This document shows positions 1-7,915 of a stretch of 64,000 nt of DNA, piece by piece (position 1 is the stretch's first letter; each line of letters begins with the position of its first letter). The notes beneath the pieces are model-generated. The model was not told the DNA's origin and ran no database searches. It worked only from the letters and a program-made list of their open reading frames with translations. The translations under genes and the position numbers were made by a program. The stretch is from NCBI GenBank assembly GCA_045642485.1, contig JAZUIV010000012.1:4598-68597 (forward strand), given 5' to 3'. This DNA comes from Cacconaster sp045642485. GTDB lineage: Bacteria > Bacteroidota > Bacteroidia > Bacteroidales > UBA932.

Positions 1-126
1 TCCGCCAGCATTCAGGAAGGCGCAGGCGGAATGCATACCGTCTTTCAACTCGCCCGTAGTCTTCTTCAGTTCGAGTGTGCGGGTCTCATCGGTTGATATA
101 ATCTTCTGTATGTCCTCAATAGTCAT
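1..126 (-). CDS. Partial AlbA_2 (Schlafen-like) domain protein, N-terminus only
   Basis: The reading frame starts with ATG at 126 and runs off the left edge of the window. The 42 visible residues include ELKKTTGELKDG and SACAFLNAGG, the usual opening of the Bacteroidales AlbA_2 family (Schlafen AlbA_2, often annotated as putative transcriptional regulator or RNA-binding ATPase). A -7 box matching TAnnTTTG lies at 148-155. It follows the DUF3987 gene on the same strand and probably belongs to the same integrative element. Its C-terminal architecture cannot be seen, so the function is left open. Confidence 0.7.
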   Translation of the reverse strand, partial: MTIEDIQKIISTDETRTLELKKTTGELKDGMHSACAFLNAGG

Positions 127-147
127 AGACTTCAATGTTTTGATTTA

Positions 148-155
148 CAAATATA
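148..155 (-). promoter_or_regulatory. Bacteroidota -7 promoter box for the AlbA_2 gene
   Basis: The minus strand reads TATATTTG, an exact match to TAnnTTTG, about 22 nt upstream of the ATG at 126. Confidence 0.5.
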
Positions 156-178
156 ATTGATTTTTCCCATACCCCCTT

Positions 179-264
179 GGCACTTTTGTCATTATTGACA
201 CTTTCAGCCTTCCGGATTCCTGCTTTCTCTACCATCCAAAGTGACAAAAGTGACAATAGTGCCA
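179..264. repeat. Imperfect inverted repeat with TGACA iterations
   Basis: The arms 179-205 and 238-264 are near reverse complements. Each contains two spaced copies of a TGACA-type core (right arm: GTGACAAAAGTGACAATAG). It lies between the stop of the DUF3987 gene and the promoter of the AlbA_2 gene. It could be an operator, a hairpin terminator or an iteron-like site; nothing in the sequence separates these. Confidence 0.5.
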
Positions 265-281
265 TATAGGGATAGGAATAA

Positions 282-2543
282 TTACCGATACTTCTTCTCA
301 TAGTATCCGTGGTCTATTTTCTTGAACAGACTGCTGTTCAACCAGCGTTTGAACGTCCTTTCTCCCATACCGTAACTGTCGGCTATCCGGATTCCGTCAC
401 CAGTCTCGAAGTTGAGGGGTAGAGCCTCGTAGATGCTCTTCTGGACTGATGGCAACGTTTCAACCGGAGAAGTGTAGAAGTTCCTATGCGCCTTCGTCCC
501 GCAAGCCAGAAAATAATAGCACAAGGCGATGGCTCCGCGCAGACTGTCCTCGCTGATTTCATCCAGCTTGGACTCCTTGCATCCATATTTCATCACCTCA
601 AGCCCCAGGGCGAGGCGGCCGCAGTACCGGTCCATCTTTGTGGCGATACCGGCGAAGCTGCTGCCGCCGCAGTTCTTCTGGTCGGCCAGCTTGTCGTACC
701 ACTCCTTGAAAATGGCCTTGGCTTGGGCCGACAAAGGCACCACCTTTGGCGTTTCATCAAACGGGAGGTCGAGGATGCGCTTGATAATCCTGTGCCAATT
801 CTTCGCAATCTTCTCATCGATATCCACGTCATTGAACTTCGGATACTTCACCTTCTCCGGGAAAGCGAACAGCCATCTGTCCATAAAACCGCTCTGCACC
901 TTTCCACGGGCAAATGCAGGAAGCAGCTCAGGCTGAATGCCGCCGAATACCCCAATGCAGGTGTCGTTGATCTTCACAGGATCCGCGCCGACTCTGTCCA
1001 CAGTCACGCCGCCACCAGCGAACAGCTGCGTCCACATCTGCTCATCGCTGCCGCTTCGGTACTTATTGAAACTGTAGATGAAACCGATAAGTTCATCATT
1101 GAAAACAATCAGGCCGCGAGGATTCGCCCTGTGCTGATGAACCAGCACTTCCGGCGTGAAGTCCGACAGGATGAACTGCCTGAACACCGGAGCCTCTGGC
1201 GGCAGCTTCCGTTCCTTGGCCGGTTTCAGCAGCTCTGCATCATACAGAGCCTTGGCCTCAACATAATTGTCATACTCATCATTGTCGCGTTCCCGTATCG
1301 GAGCCAGAGCGAAATCAAAGCAGCTTGTCTTGTTCGTCCCTCTTCCGCCGACGATGGCCAGATACATCAGCGGCTTCTCCCTCCAGCCGCGCTGAAGCTC
1401 CACAACCGCCGAATTGCCACACGCAAGGCTGGCCACGAACAGCAGGCACGGCGCGATATAATCAATCGGGAAGTTCTGATGCCGGTTTGTCTGCTCGATG
1501 ATTTCCTGGATCTTCTTCGGAAACACCTCAACCGGAAACGGAATGCAATCATAATGCGGCACACAATCCGGAATAACCCCGTACTGGTGGCACTTATAGA
1601 AGAAAGTCCCAAGTCCGGGCGAATAGTTCCCAGCCTCGAAACTGCGGAATTTCTTCTCAGTTTCCTCCTCATTGTACTTGCTGGAGAACCTGGACACCCT
1701 CTTGAAAGCGGCCAGACCGTCCTCGCCCTCGTGAGATAACGACAGACCAATGGCCAGCCAGTCCGCATAACTGTCCAGGGCTATGCGCTTCCGCTCCCAT
1801 TCCTCGACATACAGTTTTACACGGTTGTTGTCGGTAATGGCCGCCGTATTCGGAGCCTCCTCAATATCCTCGGATTCCTCAAATTCCTCATCCTCATCCG
1901 GAAGGGAAAAGATTTCACAAGAGTCATTGAAATAAGGATTCTCATCGAAACTGATAAAACGCAGCCTGGCCTCATCCCTGCAACTCTCATCCACCTCATA
2001 GCCCAGCAGCTTCATTTCCTTTTCCAGTGCAGAATAATAGCGCCGGTGCTCGTGCCAGTCATCAGTGGCCACAGGCACAATTCCGAACAGGCCTTGGCCG
2101 CTTGCGCTCAAACCGAGATACCAGAAGCACGGCCACTTGGACAGCTCACGCTTTGCGGCCTCCGCGTCATCCAGGTTATCGAAGTCCAGTACGATAAGGG
2201 AATTGTACGCCGTGATTTTCTCCTCCTTCGGGATAGAAGAAGACCTTGTCTTGATTATGCAGGAAACACACCCTGCAGGGAGCAGTTTCTTTTTCAGGAA
2301 CGCCCGTTCCTTCTTGTCGGTGGTACTGCGGATTCTGTTGAGGTCCGGCAGATAATCCCGTCCCAGCTCCAGAAACTCCCGGAGAGTCATAAGATAGAAC
2401 TCTCTCGACTCCAGAGAATAGGATTTGCCAAGATGTTCCAGATTCAATCCGACTTTGCCGCCGGTAAAAGCACGGTGGAATACGCACACTCGCGTTTCCC
2501 CGACAGGCCGGTTCTCCGACCCGATTTTGGTTAGATTTGCCAT
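282..2543 (-). CDS. VirE N-terminal-like / DUF3987 primase-helicase-like protein of a mobile element
   Basis: This 753-residue protein has the layout of the Bacteroides BT4734-like (VirE N-terminal) plus DUF3987 family found in integrative elements. The N-terminal ~220 residues carry the primase-like region (LIVLDFDNLDDA, ASGQGLFG, RDEARLRFIS). A small region around 240-310 (DWLAIGLSLSHEGEDG) resembles a primase C-terminal domain. The rest is the DUF3987 ATPase-like region, with a P-loop-like GGRGTNKTS near residue 400. The C-terminal tail around GMGERTFKRWL looks like a winged helix. The role is presumably element replication or mobilisation (inference). The ATG at 2543 follows a short spacer from the helix-turn-helix gene. 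Confidence 0.8.
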   Translation of the reverse strand: MANLTKIGSENRPVGETRVCVFHRAFTGGKVGLNLEHLGKSYSLESREFYLMTLREFLELGRDYLPDLNRIRSTTDKKERAFLKKKLLPAGCVSCIIKTRSSSIPKEEKITAYNSLIVLDFDNLDDAEAAKRELSKWPCFWYLGLSASGQGLFGIVPVATDDWHEHRRYYSALEKEMKLLGYEVDESCRDEARLRFISFDENPYFNDSCEIFSLPDEDEEFEESEDIEEAPNTAAITDNNRVKLYVEEWERKRIALDSYADWLAIGLSLSHEGEDGLAAFKRVSRFSSKYNEEETEKKFRSFEAGNYSPGLGTFFYKCHQYGVIPDCVPHYDCIPFPVEVFPKKIQEIIEQTNRHQNFPIDYIAPCLLFVASLACGNSAVVELQRGWREKPLMYLAIVGGRGTNKTSCFDFALAPIRERDNDEYDNYVEAKALYDAELLKPAKERKLPPEAPVFRQFILSDFTPEVLVHQHRANPRGLIVFNDELIGFIYSFNKYRSGSDEQMWTQLFAGGGVTVDRVGADPVKINDTCIGVFGGIQPELLPAFARGKVQSGFMDRWLFAFPEKVKYPKFNDVDIDEKIAKNWHRIIKRILDLPFDETPKVVPLSAQAKAIFKEWYDKLADQKNCGGSSFAGIATKMDRYCGRLALGLEVMKYGCKESKLDEISEDSLRGAIALCYYFLACGTKAHRNFYTSPVETLPSVQKSIYEALPLNFETGDGIRIADSYGMGERTFKRWLNSSLFKKIDHGYYEKKYR

Positions 2544-2578
2544 AGTGATGCTCTATTAAAGGGTTCATGATGTCAGGG

Positions 2579-2887
2579 TCAGATTTTCCCTTTGAACCGA
2601 GCATACCTTCCAATGGCTTTCGTTTCCTTGAGCTTCTTCAGATCGTTGAGGCAGACCGTACGCCTTCCTTCCTCTTTCTTAGTGCGGATGGAATCACCTT
2701 TAAGACGTTCATAAAAGGCCGTGGTCTTGATACCCAGGTATTCACAGGCCTGTTTGATGGAAATGTAAACTTCTTCCTCCTCTCTTTCTTCAACTTTTGT
2801 TTTTGGAGCAACCTCAGTCATCGCCTTGCATACGCTTCTGTACACAACGTCCTCCAAATACTCACCTATAGCGTCAATAGCACTCAT
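2579..2887 (-). CDS. Small helix-turn-helix (excisionase-like) DNA-binding protein
   Basis: This 102-residue protein starts at the ATG at 2887; longer upstream readings have no protein-like character. The C-terminal half (YISIKQACEYLGI, then TAFYERLKGDSIRTKKEEGRRTVCLNDL) is a MerR/Xis-type winged helix-turn-helix as in the HTH_17 excisionase family. The N-terminus is acidic and partly helical. In comparable Bacteroidales elements such a gene sits between the integrase and the DUF3987 protein and controls excision or transcription (inference). A weak promoter-like CATCTTTG lies on the minus strand at 2957-2964. Confidence 0.7.
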   Translation of the reverse strand: MSAIDAIGEYLEDVVYRSVCKAMTEVAPKTKVEEREEEEVYISIKQACEYLGIKTTAFYERLKGDSIRTKKEEGRRTVCLNDLKKLKETKAIGRYARFKGKI

Positions 2888-3098
2888 AGTCTCATAATTT
2901 GAAATTTGACAAAAAGGTTGTGCGCACTCCCTTGCCGGAATACCTTTCCGACAGCGCAAAGATGAAAGGGAAATTACGGAATTCCAAACACTTACAAGTG
3001 TCGGGAAATGTAGTGGGATGTAGATATATAAACTGAAACAGGCCCTCTGCCGAGAGCCTGCGCGGAATCGGCTTGTCACCGGATACCGACAAATAATT

Positions 3099-3875
3099 TT
3101 ATTTTTCTTTACGGGGATATTTCGCCAAAATCTCTACCAGCTTGTCATTCTTGTGTCCGATAGGGTAGGGATTGCGTGTGAAATGAGCCAATGTCGGACG
3201 GCCGTCTTTGCCATGGAAGCGGAAAATCCTATTCATTACCTCAGCGCTGACTCCGAAATGATTGCCAAAATATGTGGCCTTGTTTACGTGTTCAGTCCAG
3301 TCTCCCTTGTGGCCGATGAATTTGTTGTGAAGCAGAGCATCCTCCAGATCAGAATCCGTAAGCCCGTTGAAATAGCCGGACATTTCCTCGGCGAGTCCCT
3401 GGAGCGGAGTTGTCTTCTTTCCCCGTCCGGAAGAAATGGCATCAAGATCCTCCGCCACCTTGCGCAGCCCTTCACAATACCTTGATGCAATAATCACATA
3501 TTCCCTCGATGCCTCGAAATCCCCAAGGACATCGAATGCCGCCGACTCGTTCGCCGTATACTGGCTGTCGAATTCCTCCACGGCCTTGCAGAACGCATCG
3601 AACTTGCCGATAAAGTCCCGGACCTCCCTCTGCCTGCCGGCATTGCCCTCGATGAGCGGCCACTCGTCATTGATGAAATTGACAGCCCTGAGAAGATTGC
3701 CGTTGAGAATTGCACAATCGCTCTCCAGAACACTGACGCTGCCTTTTATTCCGGATTTTTCCAACGGATCAAGATTATCGCCCCTTACAGCCTTGCTGAC
3801 AAGAGCAATATGCCGGAGTGCGGAATCCATCGACTCCGCAACCTCCAGCAACGTGTTTCTGTAAGAATCTCCCAT
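3099..3875 (-). CDS. Unknown protein of the integrative element
   Basis: A 258-residue soluble, mostly alpha-helical protein without signal peptide or membrane segment; I do not recognise its family. The start ATG at 3875 (MGDSYRN) is one base after the integrase stop, so the two genes look co-transcribed. The first ~170 residues are helical and rich in charged residues. The last ~60 carry conserved-looking FIGHKGDWTEHVN and GRPTLAHFTRNPYPIG blocks. A gene of this size directly after the integrase is usual in DUF3987-type elements, but no activity can be assigned. Confidence 0.65.
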   Translation of the reverse strand: MGDSYRNTLLEVAESMDSALRHIALVSKAVRGDNLDPLEKSGIKGSVSVLESDCAILNGNLLRAVNFINDEWPLIEGNAGRQREVRDFIGKFDAFCKAVEEFDSQYTANESAAFDVLGDFEASREYVIIASRYCEGLRKVAEDLDAISSGRGKKTTPLQGLAEEMSGYFNGLTDSDLEDALLHNKFIGHKGDWTEHVNKATYFGNHFGVSAEVMNRIFRFHGKDGRPTLAHFTRNPYPIGHKNDKLVEILAKYPRKEK

Positions 3876-3876
3876 A

Positions 3877-5256
3877 TCAGTCGAAGTAGTTGTACTTGTC
3901 AATAATCTTGTCCACAACCTCCAACTGGTCGGCCTTGATATACTTCTTGAGCATTATCGGTGTGGAATGGCCGGTAATCTTCATAATGTCATAGACGTCC
4001 ATCCCTGCCAGATACATCAGTGTGGCTCCGGTCCTTCTCGCCGTATGCGAGTGGATAAGCTGCCATTTCTGGTACTTGACCGTTTCCTTGTTGCCGCCCT
4101 TGGTCTCGACCATTTCCACAATCTCATCAAGACCGGCCATCTTGCCGATATCCTTGATATAGCGGTTTATCACCTGGTCTGCAAGATGCGGCATCTGATA
4201 ATTATACCGTTCAAGAATATTCTTCAATTCAGTAGAGCAGGGAACAGCCACCTTCGCACCGGTCTTGTGCTGCCGGATGTTGATATACATCACCTCACGG
4301 GTCTGAATCTCCGGCTTGGTCTGCCCGGGATTCTCCGGATCCGGAACGTCAACAATCGTCCTCTTCGTATAGGATTGAATATCGTCCTTGGAGATATTGT
4401 TGTAGTCGGAAATTCTCTGGGCTGTCCAGCAGCCGACAAGAAAGATATCCCTGGCAATCTGATACCCCTGCGGCATTTCCTTCAAATCCACGGCCCTGAA
4501 CTTGTCGAGGTCTTCCTTGGTCAGATAGATGGAATCGACTTCAACTCTGGTCCCCTTGAACCGTTTGTCCTTGAACTTCTGATTCTGATTGAACCCTTCG
4601 GACTCTGCGCAGCGCAGGATGCTCTTCAGATTCTTGATGTGCTTGCCGTATGTATTGATGGCATAATTCCGAGCCTTCATCCACTCCGTGTACTTGAAGT
4701 ACAGGGTCATATCGATGTCATTGAAGTCATACCTCCTGTGAGTCTCGGACTGGAATGTCTTCCAGACAGTCATCGACTCCTTCAGGGATTTTGCAGTACT
4801 GTGAGCGAAGTTCGTTCCCTTGTCAGTCTGCCTCGCTCCGGAGAAGATCTGCTCGATGTACAGGTCGATATATTTTGACAAGGTCATTTTCTTGGCCTCA
4901 GCCTCAGCAAGCCTCTTTGCCTCCTCCTGTCTCAGCCGTTCCTCACGCTCTTCCCGATAAATGATGTTGTTGCAAATCTTCTTGACCTCCTCAACGGTTA
5001 CCGGCTTTCCCTGGCGCAACCTTGAATCAATGGCGACACGGATATCATCAGTCTTGGCAATGATAAAAGAGCCGGACTCGCTCTGTTTCCAATTCTCCCA
5101 GGCCGCCCCGTTGCGATTGAGTTTCCACTTCTCTGCCGGGACCTGCAGGTCAGTTTTGATACGGATGTTTGTCTTCGGTTCAGGATGCTGGATCCTGATG
5201 TACAAAGGCACCAAGCCCTTGGCGTCTTTGTTCAGTAGTACGAAAGTTGTTGCCAT
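3877..5256 (-). CDS. Tyrosine recombinase / integrase of the element
   Basis: This 459-residue site-specific recombinase has the Bacteroidota arrangement: an arm-binding N-terminal region (first ~100 residues, starting with LLNKDAKGLVPLYIRIQ), a SAM-like core-binding domain (~120-220), and a C-terminal catalytic domain. The catalytic Arg is in AQRISDY, the HxxR box is HTARR (H404, R407), a second His is in TGHST (H430), and the nucleophile is Tyr439 in LKKYIK. All key residues are present, so the enzyme is probably active. It has its own promoter (5283-5290) and lies next to duplicated attachment-like sequence at 5309-5628, which fits an integrase at the end of its element. Confidence 0.93.
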   Translation of the reverse strand: MATTFVLLNKDAKGLVPLYIRIQHPEPKTNIRIKTDLQVPAEKWKLNRNGAAWENWKQSESGSFIIAKTDDIRVAIDSRLRQGKPVTVEEVKKICNNIIYREEREERLRQEEAKRLAEAEAKKMTLSKYIDLYIEQIFSGARQTDKGTNFAHSTAKSLKESMTVWKTFQSETHRRYDFNDIDMTLYFKYTEWMKARNYAINTYGKHIKNLKSILRCAESEGFNQNQKFKDKRFKGTRVEVDSIYLTKEDLDKFRAVDLKEMPQGYQIARDIFLVGCWTAQRISDYNNISKDDIQSYTKRTIVDVPDPENPGQTKPEIQTREVMYINIRQHKTGAKVAVPCSTELKNILERYNYQMPHLADQVINRYIKDIGKMAGLDEIVEMVETKGGNKETVKYQKWQLIHSHTARRTGATLMYLAGMDVYDIMKITGHSTPIMLKKYIKADQLEVVDKIIDKYNYFD

Positions 5257-5282
5257 AATTTTGTATGTTAATTTACGTACTA

Positions 5283-5290
5283 CAAAGATA
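5283..5290 (-). promoter_or_regulatory. -7 promoter box for the integrase operon
   Basis: The minus strand reads TATCTTTG, an exact TAnnTTTG match, 27 nt upstream of the integrase ATG at 5256. Confidence 0.65.
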
Positions 5291-5308
5291 ATAATAATCC
5301 CGAAAAGT

Positions 5309-5330
5309 GTACTGAAAATGTACTAAAATT
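5309..5330. repeat. 22-bp direct repeat, copy 1 (attachment or integrase arm site candidate)
   Basis: Twenty-two bases (two successive GTACTRAAAAT-type units) recur without mismatch at 5515-5536. This copy sits just upstream of the integrase promoter, where arm-type integrase sites or the att core would be expected. Confidence 0.55.
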
Positions 5331-5437
5331 CTCGAAAGACTCCCCAGCACTCCCGAAAGACTAATTTCAACATATATTGATTATTAGCACTTTACGAAAT
5401 ATCCCTTTCACCACCCCTCTATATCCCTTCGCCTTTG

Positions 5438-5494
5438 GCGGTTCCTTCCGCACCGCTCTAAAATGCCCTACAAGTAATTGCAGGGCATTTTTAT
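5438..5494 (+). terminator. tRNA-end-like block A plus rho-independent terminator
   Basis: 5438-5457 reads GCGG-N6-CCGC-ACCGCT, resembling a T-arm and acceptor end. It is followed by a hairpin (AAATGCCCT at 5461-5469 paired with 5482-5490) and a T-rich tail. The same order (block then terminator) recurs at 5573-5628. Confidence 0.55.
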
Positions 5495-5514
5495 TTTGAA
5501 AAATTCGGGATTAT

Positions 5515-5536
5515 GTACTGAAAATGTACTAAAATT
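5515..5536. repeat. 22-bp direct repeat, copy 2
   Basis: Identical to 5309-5330 and 206 bp away. It precedes the second tRNA-end-like block and terminator, so the whole module is duplicated. The rest of 5257-5893 shows no convincing gene. Confidence 0.55.
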
Positions 5537-5572
5537 GGGCTTCCAAGGCAAACCCCCCGATTTCCGACTATT

Positions 5573-5628
5573 GCGGTATCGTCCGCACCGCTTCCAAGGA
5601 GAGTCCAGTAGCGCTGGACTCTTTTTTT
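5573..5628 (+). terminator. tRNA-end-like block B plus rho-independent terminator
   Basis: 5573-5592 again reads GCGG-N6-CCGC-ACCGCT, differing from block A only in the loop. It is followed by a 9-bp hairpin (AGAGTCCAG at 5600-5608 paired with CTGGACTCT at 5614-5622) and seven T residues. Confidence 0.6.
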
Positions 5629-5893
5629 ATGCACAGACCATAGCAAAAGGCTCGAACGAGTTTTTGGGCAAAAGAAAATCAAGTGACGGAAATTGAGCTT
5701 CCAAATACGTTCAGTGTAACTTGCAGGCGATTTTTCGGCCTTAAGTTACATAAATGCGCCTACAGGGTACATTCCTGTAACTTGAATTTAGAAGCGCTCT
5801 GAAATGTCCGGGCGGCAGGCAAAGCTCACATCGGTATGGAAAATGGAAATTACAGGAGTCAACCGGTAGGGTCAGGTCCCGGGAAGGGGCTGA

Positions 5894-6100
5894 ACAATCC
5901 TCGATGCACGTGCCAAATATCCCGACTGCTCCCTTGCCGACCTTTATGACGAACTGACAATGCCCGTCGAACTCCGTAAGGCCCATCAGGGAAATGACAA
6001 TGCCGTGATGGAAGCCTACTGCTTCAATTGGCGCACAATGACCGAATCCGACTGCGTCGCTGAACTCTTCAAACTGTACCAGAAACTTACAGAAAAGTAA
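5894..6100 (+). pseudogene. C-terminal remnant of an MmeI-like (type IIG/IIL) DNA methyltransferase
   Basis: About 67 codons before the TAA at 6098-6100 encode ILDARAKYPDCSLADLYDEL, TMPVELRKAH and NAVMEAYCF, the characteristic C-terminus of MmeI-like class I SAM-dependent restriction-methyltransferases (normally around 900 residues or more). An in-frame TGA at 5891 closes the frame upstream, and I see no recognisable methyltransferase sequence further left. This is therefore a 3' relic. It lies one base before the ATG of the truncated NERD gene, which suggests the two once formed a defence operon. Confidence 0.75.
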
Positions 6101-6101
6101 C

Positions 6102-6497
6102 ATGCAAGATACTTACCTCGTCATTCTTATTGCTATTGGCATACTTGCTTTGATTATTCACCATATTCCTAAGGCGAGGAAGTATCGCAAGCAGATTCAG
6201 TCGGTCTCTTCAATGGATAGAGGCACTTGGTCGGAAAGAGACCTGATACCCAAGCTCATAAATAAATGCGGTATCAACCCTCAGGCTATTTATCATGACC
6301 TGTTTATCCGTAAAGACGATGGCACATACACACAGATAGATCTTGCCGTTCCTACTCCCCAAGGTATCATCGTCTTCGAGGTTAAGGATTACAGCGGATG
6401 GATTTTCGGCAATGGTAACAGTACCTTATTTCTTCATTTTGTTACCAAAGAATATGCGCCCTTTCTTAATCAAGTTGATGATGATTTGTGCTATTAA
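6102..6497 (+). pseudogene. Truncated NERD-domain (nuclease-related) membrane protein gene
   Basis: The N-terminus has one membrane segment (residues ~4-24). Then comes a NERD domain start: GTWSERDLIPKL, FIRKDDGTYTQIDLAV and IIVFEVKDYSGWIFGNG, containing the D-ExK nuclease-like residues. After about residue 106 the similarity stops and the frame runs to 6497 through sequence that is antisense to the next gene's 3' end. NERD proteins normally continue for another 100 residues or more. This looks like a gene cut by recombination near 6418. The 131-residue product is unlikely to be functional. Confidence 0.7.
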
Positions 6498-7361
6498 TGA
6501 TAACGCGGCACCGGCAATTAGCGAAGCTATGAAGGATACATGTTGGGATGTCCTTTTTATATTAATATTTTCTGCAATTAGGTAAATGCCACCATTATCA
6601 ATGACCTGTCGCATGGATTCAGGTGTATGATAGATGATTCTATCTGGCCTCAATTGGTCTGGCTGTGGGCTTATATTAAGAATATTCAATGGTTCAGTGA
6701 ATCTCCCGGTTGTATCTTTGGAATTATAATCTATTGCAATATAGTTTAAACCATTATCTTCCAAAGCATCCAGGTTGACGAATGGCGCCAACTTGATTCC
6801 AAGCCACATACAAATGTATGGGTTGCGCGAATTGGTAGGATTCCACATTCCTGAAGAGGTAATACAAAAGTCTGATTTATTGTATAAATCGTTTGACTGT
6901 ATAATATGATTTCCTAAATTCTTTTTATAGAAAGCTATCATATCTTCCTCTTTCTCAACAGATAATTGGATTTTATTCCCGTGCTCATCAACATATTCGT
7001 CATCATTGGCACTAGTGTTGAAGTCTTGCCCATAGGATGTGAAAGTAACCCATAATGCTGATTCTTTCGCAGAATTAGCTTGGATACTATCTTGGGAGAA
7101 CTGACAGGATAAAGAAATAATACTTGTACTATCGTTTGGCGTAATATTGGTAACTAACGATATCTGGTCTAGATTAGTGCTGCTGGGGTTAATATTGACC
7201 ACGGATTGCTTCAATTCTGGAAGGTACTGTTGTTTTGAAAGAGACAACATCCAGAACGTTATACCGATAAGGCCAAACAATAGAATAAAATGGCCCAATG
7301 CCGATTCAATAAAATCACAAATTATAAACAGTAGGCTGTTTACTGGTTTTGGTGCTTCCAT
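6426..7361 (-). CDS. Unknown two-pass membrane protein, AT-rich
   Basis: A 311-residue protein with a hydrophobic segment near residues 20-38, a long mostly polar middle (~45-265), and a second membrane segment near 278-297, ending in a basic tail. I recognise no domain. The polar region is probably extracytoplasmic or a ligand-binding loop (inference). Base composition is visibly more AT-rich than the flanking genes, which suggests acquired DNA. Its 3' end abuts the broken NERD frame head-on, so this gene may have entered with the rearrangement that cut it. A -7 box lies at 7384-7391. Confidence 0.65.
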   Translation of the reverse strand: MEAPKPVNSLLFIICDFIESALGHFILLFGLIGITFWMLSLSKQQYLPELKQSVVNINPSSTNLDQISLVTNITPNDSTSIISLSCQFSQDSIQANSAKESALWVTFTSYGQDFNTSANDDEYVDEHGNKIQLSVEKEEDMIAFYKKNLGNHIIQSNDLYNKSDFCITSSGMWNPTNSRNPYICMWLGIKLAPFVNLDALEDNGLNYIAIDYNSKDTTGRFTEPLNILNISPQPDQLRPDRIIYHTPESMRQVIDNGGIYLIAENINIKRTSQHVSFIASLIAGAALSLIAQIIINLIKKGRIFFGNKMKK

Positions 7362-7383
7362 ATTATAAATTCCTTGTATTGTT

Positions 7384-7391
7384 CAAATTTA
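7384..7391 (-). promoter_or_regulatory. -7 promoter box for the membrane protein gene
   Basis: The minus strand reads TAAATTTG, an exact TAnnTTTG match, 23 nt upstream of the ATG at 7361. Confidence 0.55.
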
Positions 7392-7460
7392 GTGATTTTT
7401 ATAAAATTCAAACCAAGATTGCTTCCGAATATAAGCGACTAGCATCTATACGAAGATTTA

Positions 7461-7722
7461 TCCGTGCAGACGATTGAACACTTGCAGACTGGAATGACTT
7501 GCGTCCGGACAGCGCTTTCTATACGGGGCTCTGCCCCAAATCCCGCGGCTCCCGACCTTGCCGTATTTGCCTGAGGCAAATACACGGTCTCCGCCGGGCC
7601 GCCGATGCGGCCTTATTAATTCTACGTTATTTGCGCAGCAAATAACTTGCTGTCTGCGGCTGAGTCTGTCCTTTGACGCAATGCCATTCCAGTCTGTGTA
7701 TGAACGTGCGGATTCATTTATA
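7461..7722. repeat. Non-coding element bounded by inverted repeats with internal hairpins
   Basis: A perfect 12-bp inverted repeat (7485-7496 and 7685-7696) sits in more extended imperfect arms (about 7461-7505 and 7676-7722). Inside are two small palindromes built on the same stem, TATTTGC/GCAAATA: 7564-7582 and 7626-7646 (9-bp stem, 3-nt loop). No convincing gene is seen between 7362 and 7915. It could be a MITE-like insertion or a structured RNA. Confidence 0.5.
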
Positions 7723-7858
7723 CATATGTATGAACCCTGTCTGCCATATTGAATTTATCTCAATAGCAACTCGAAGTGAAATATTGTAAAGCATTGATAC
7801 TTTGCAAGTAATTATTTTTGTGTATTTGCATTGGAAATGTCTTTAACTAAAAAAGTAG

Positions 7859-7866
7859 TATCTTCG
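7859..7866 (+). promoter_or_regulatory. Weak -7 promoter box for the epimerase/GH9 operon
   Basis: TATCTTCG differs from TAnnTTTG at one position and lies 50 nt before the ATG at 7916. No good TTTG element is correctly spaced. Confidence 0.3.
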
Positions 7867-7915
7867 TATAGTGAACAATCGGCAAAAGGGCCGAAAGAAA
7901 ACAGGGGACCTCAAT

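Noticed and set aside
486..1739. 417-codon open frame on the plus strand
   Set aside because: Antisense to the DUF3987 gene; no start signal, no family.
7558..7752. 64-codon open frame in the non-coding element
   Set aside because: It runs through the palindromes of the inverted-repeat element and has no protein-like composition.
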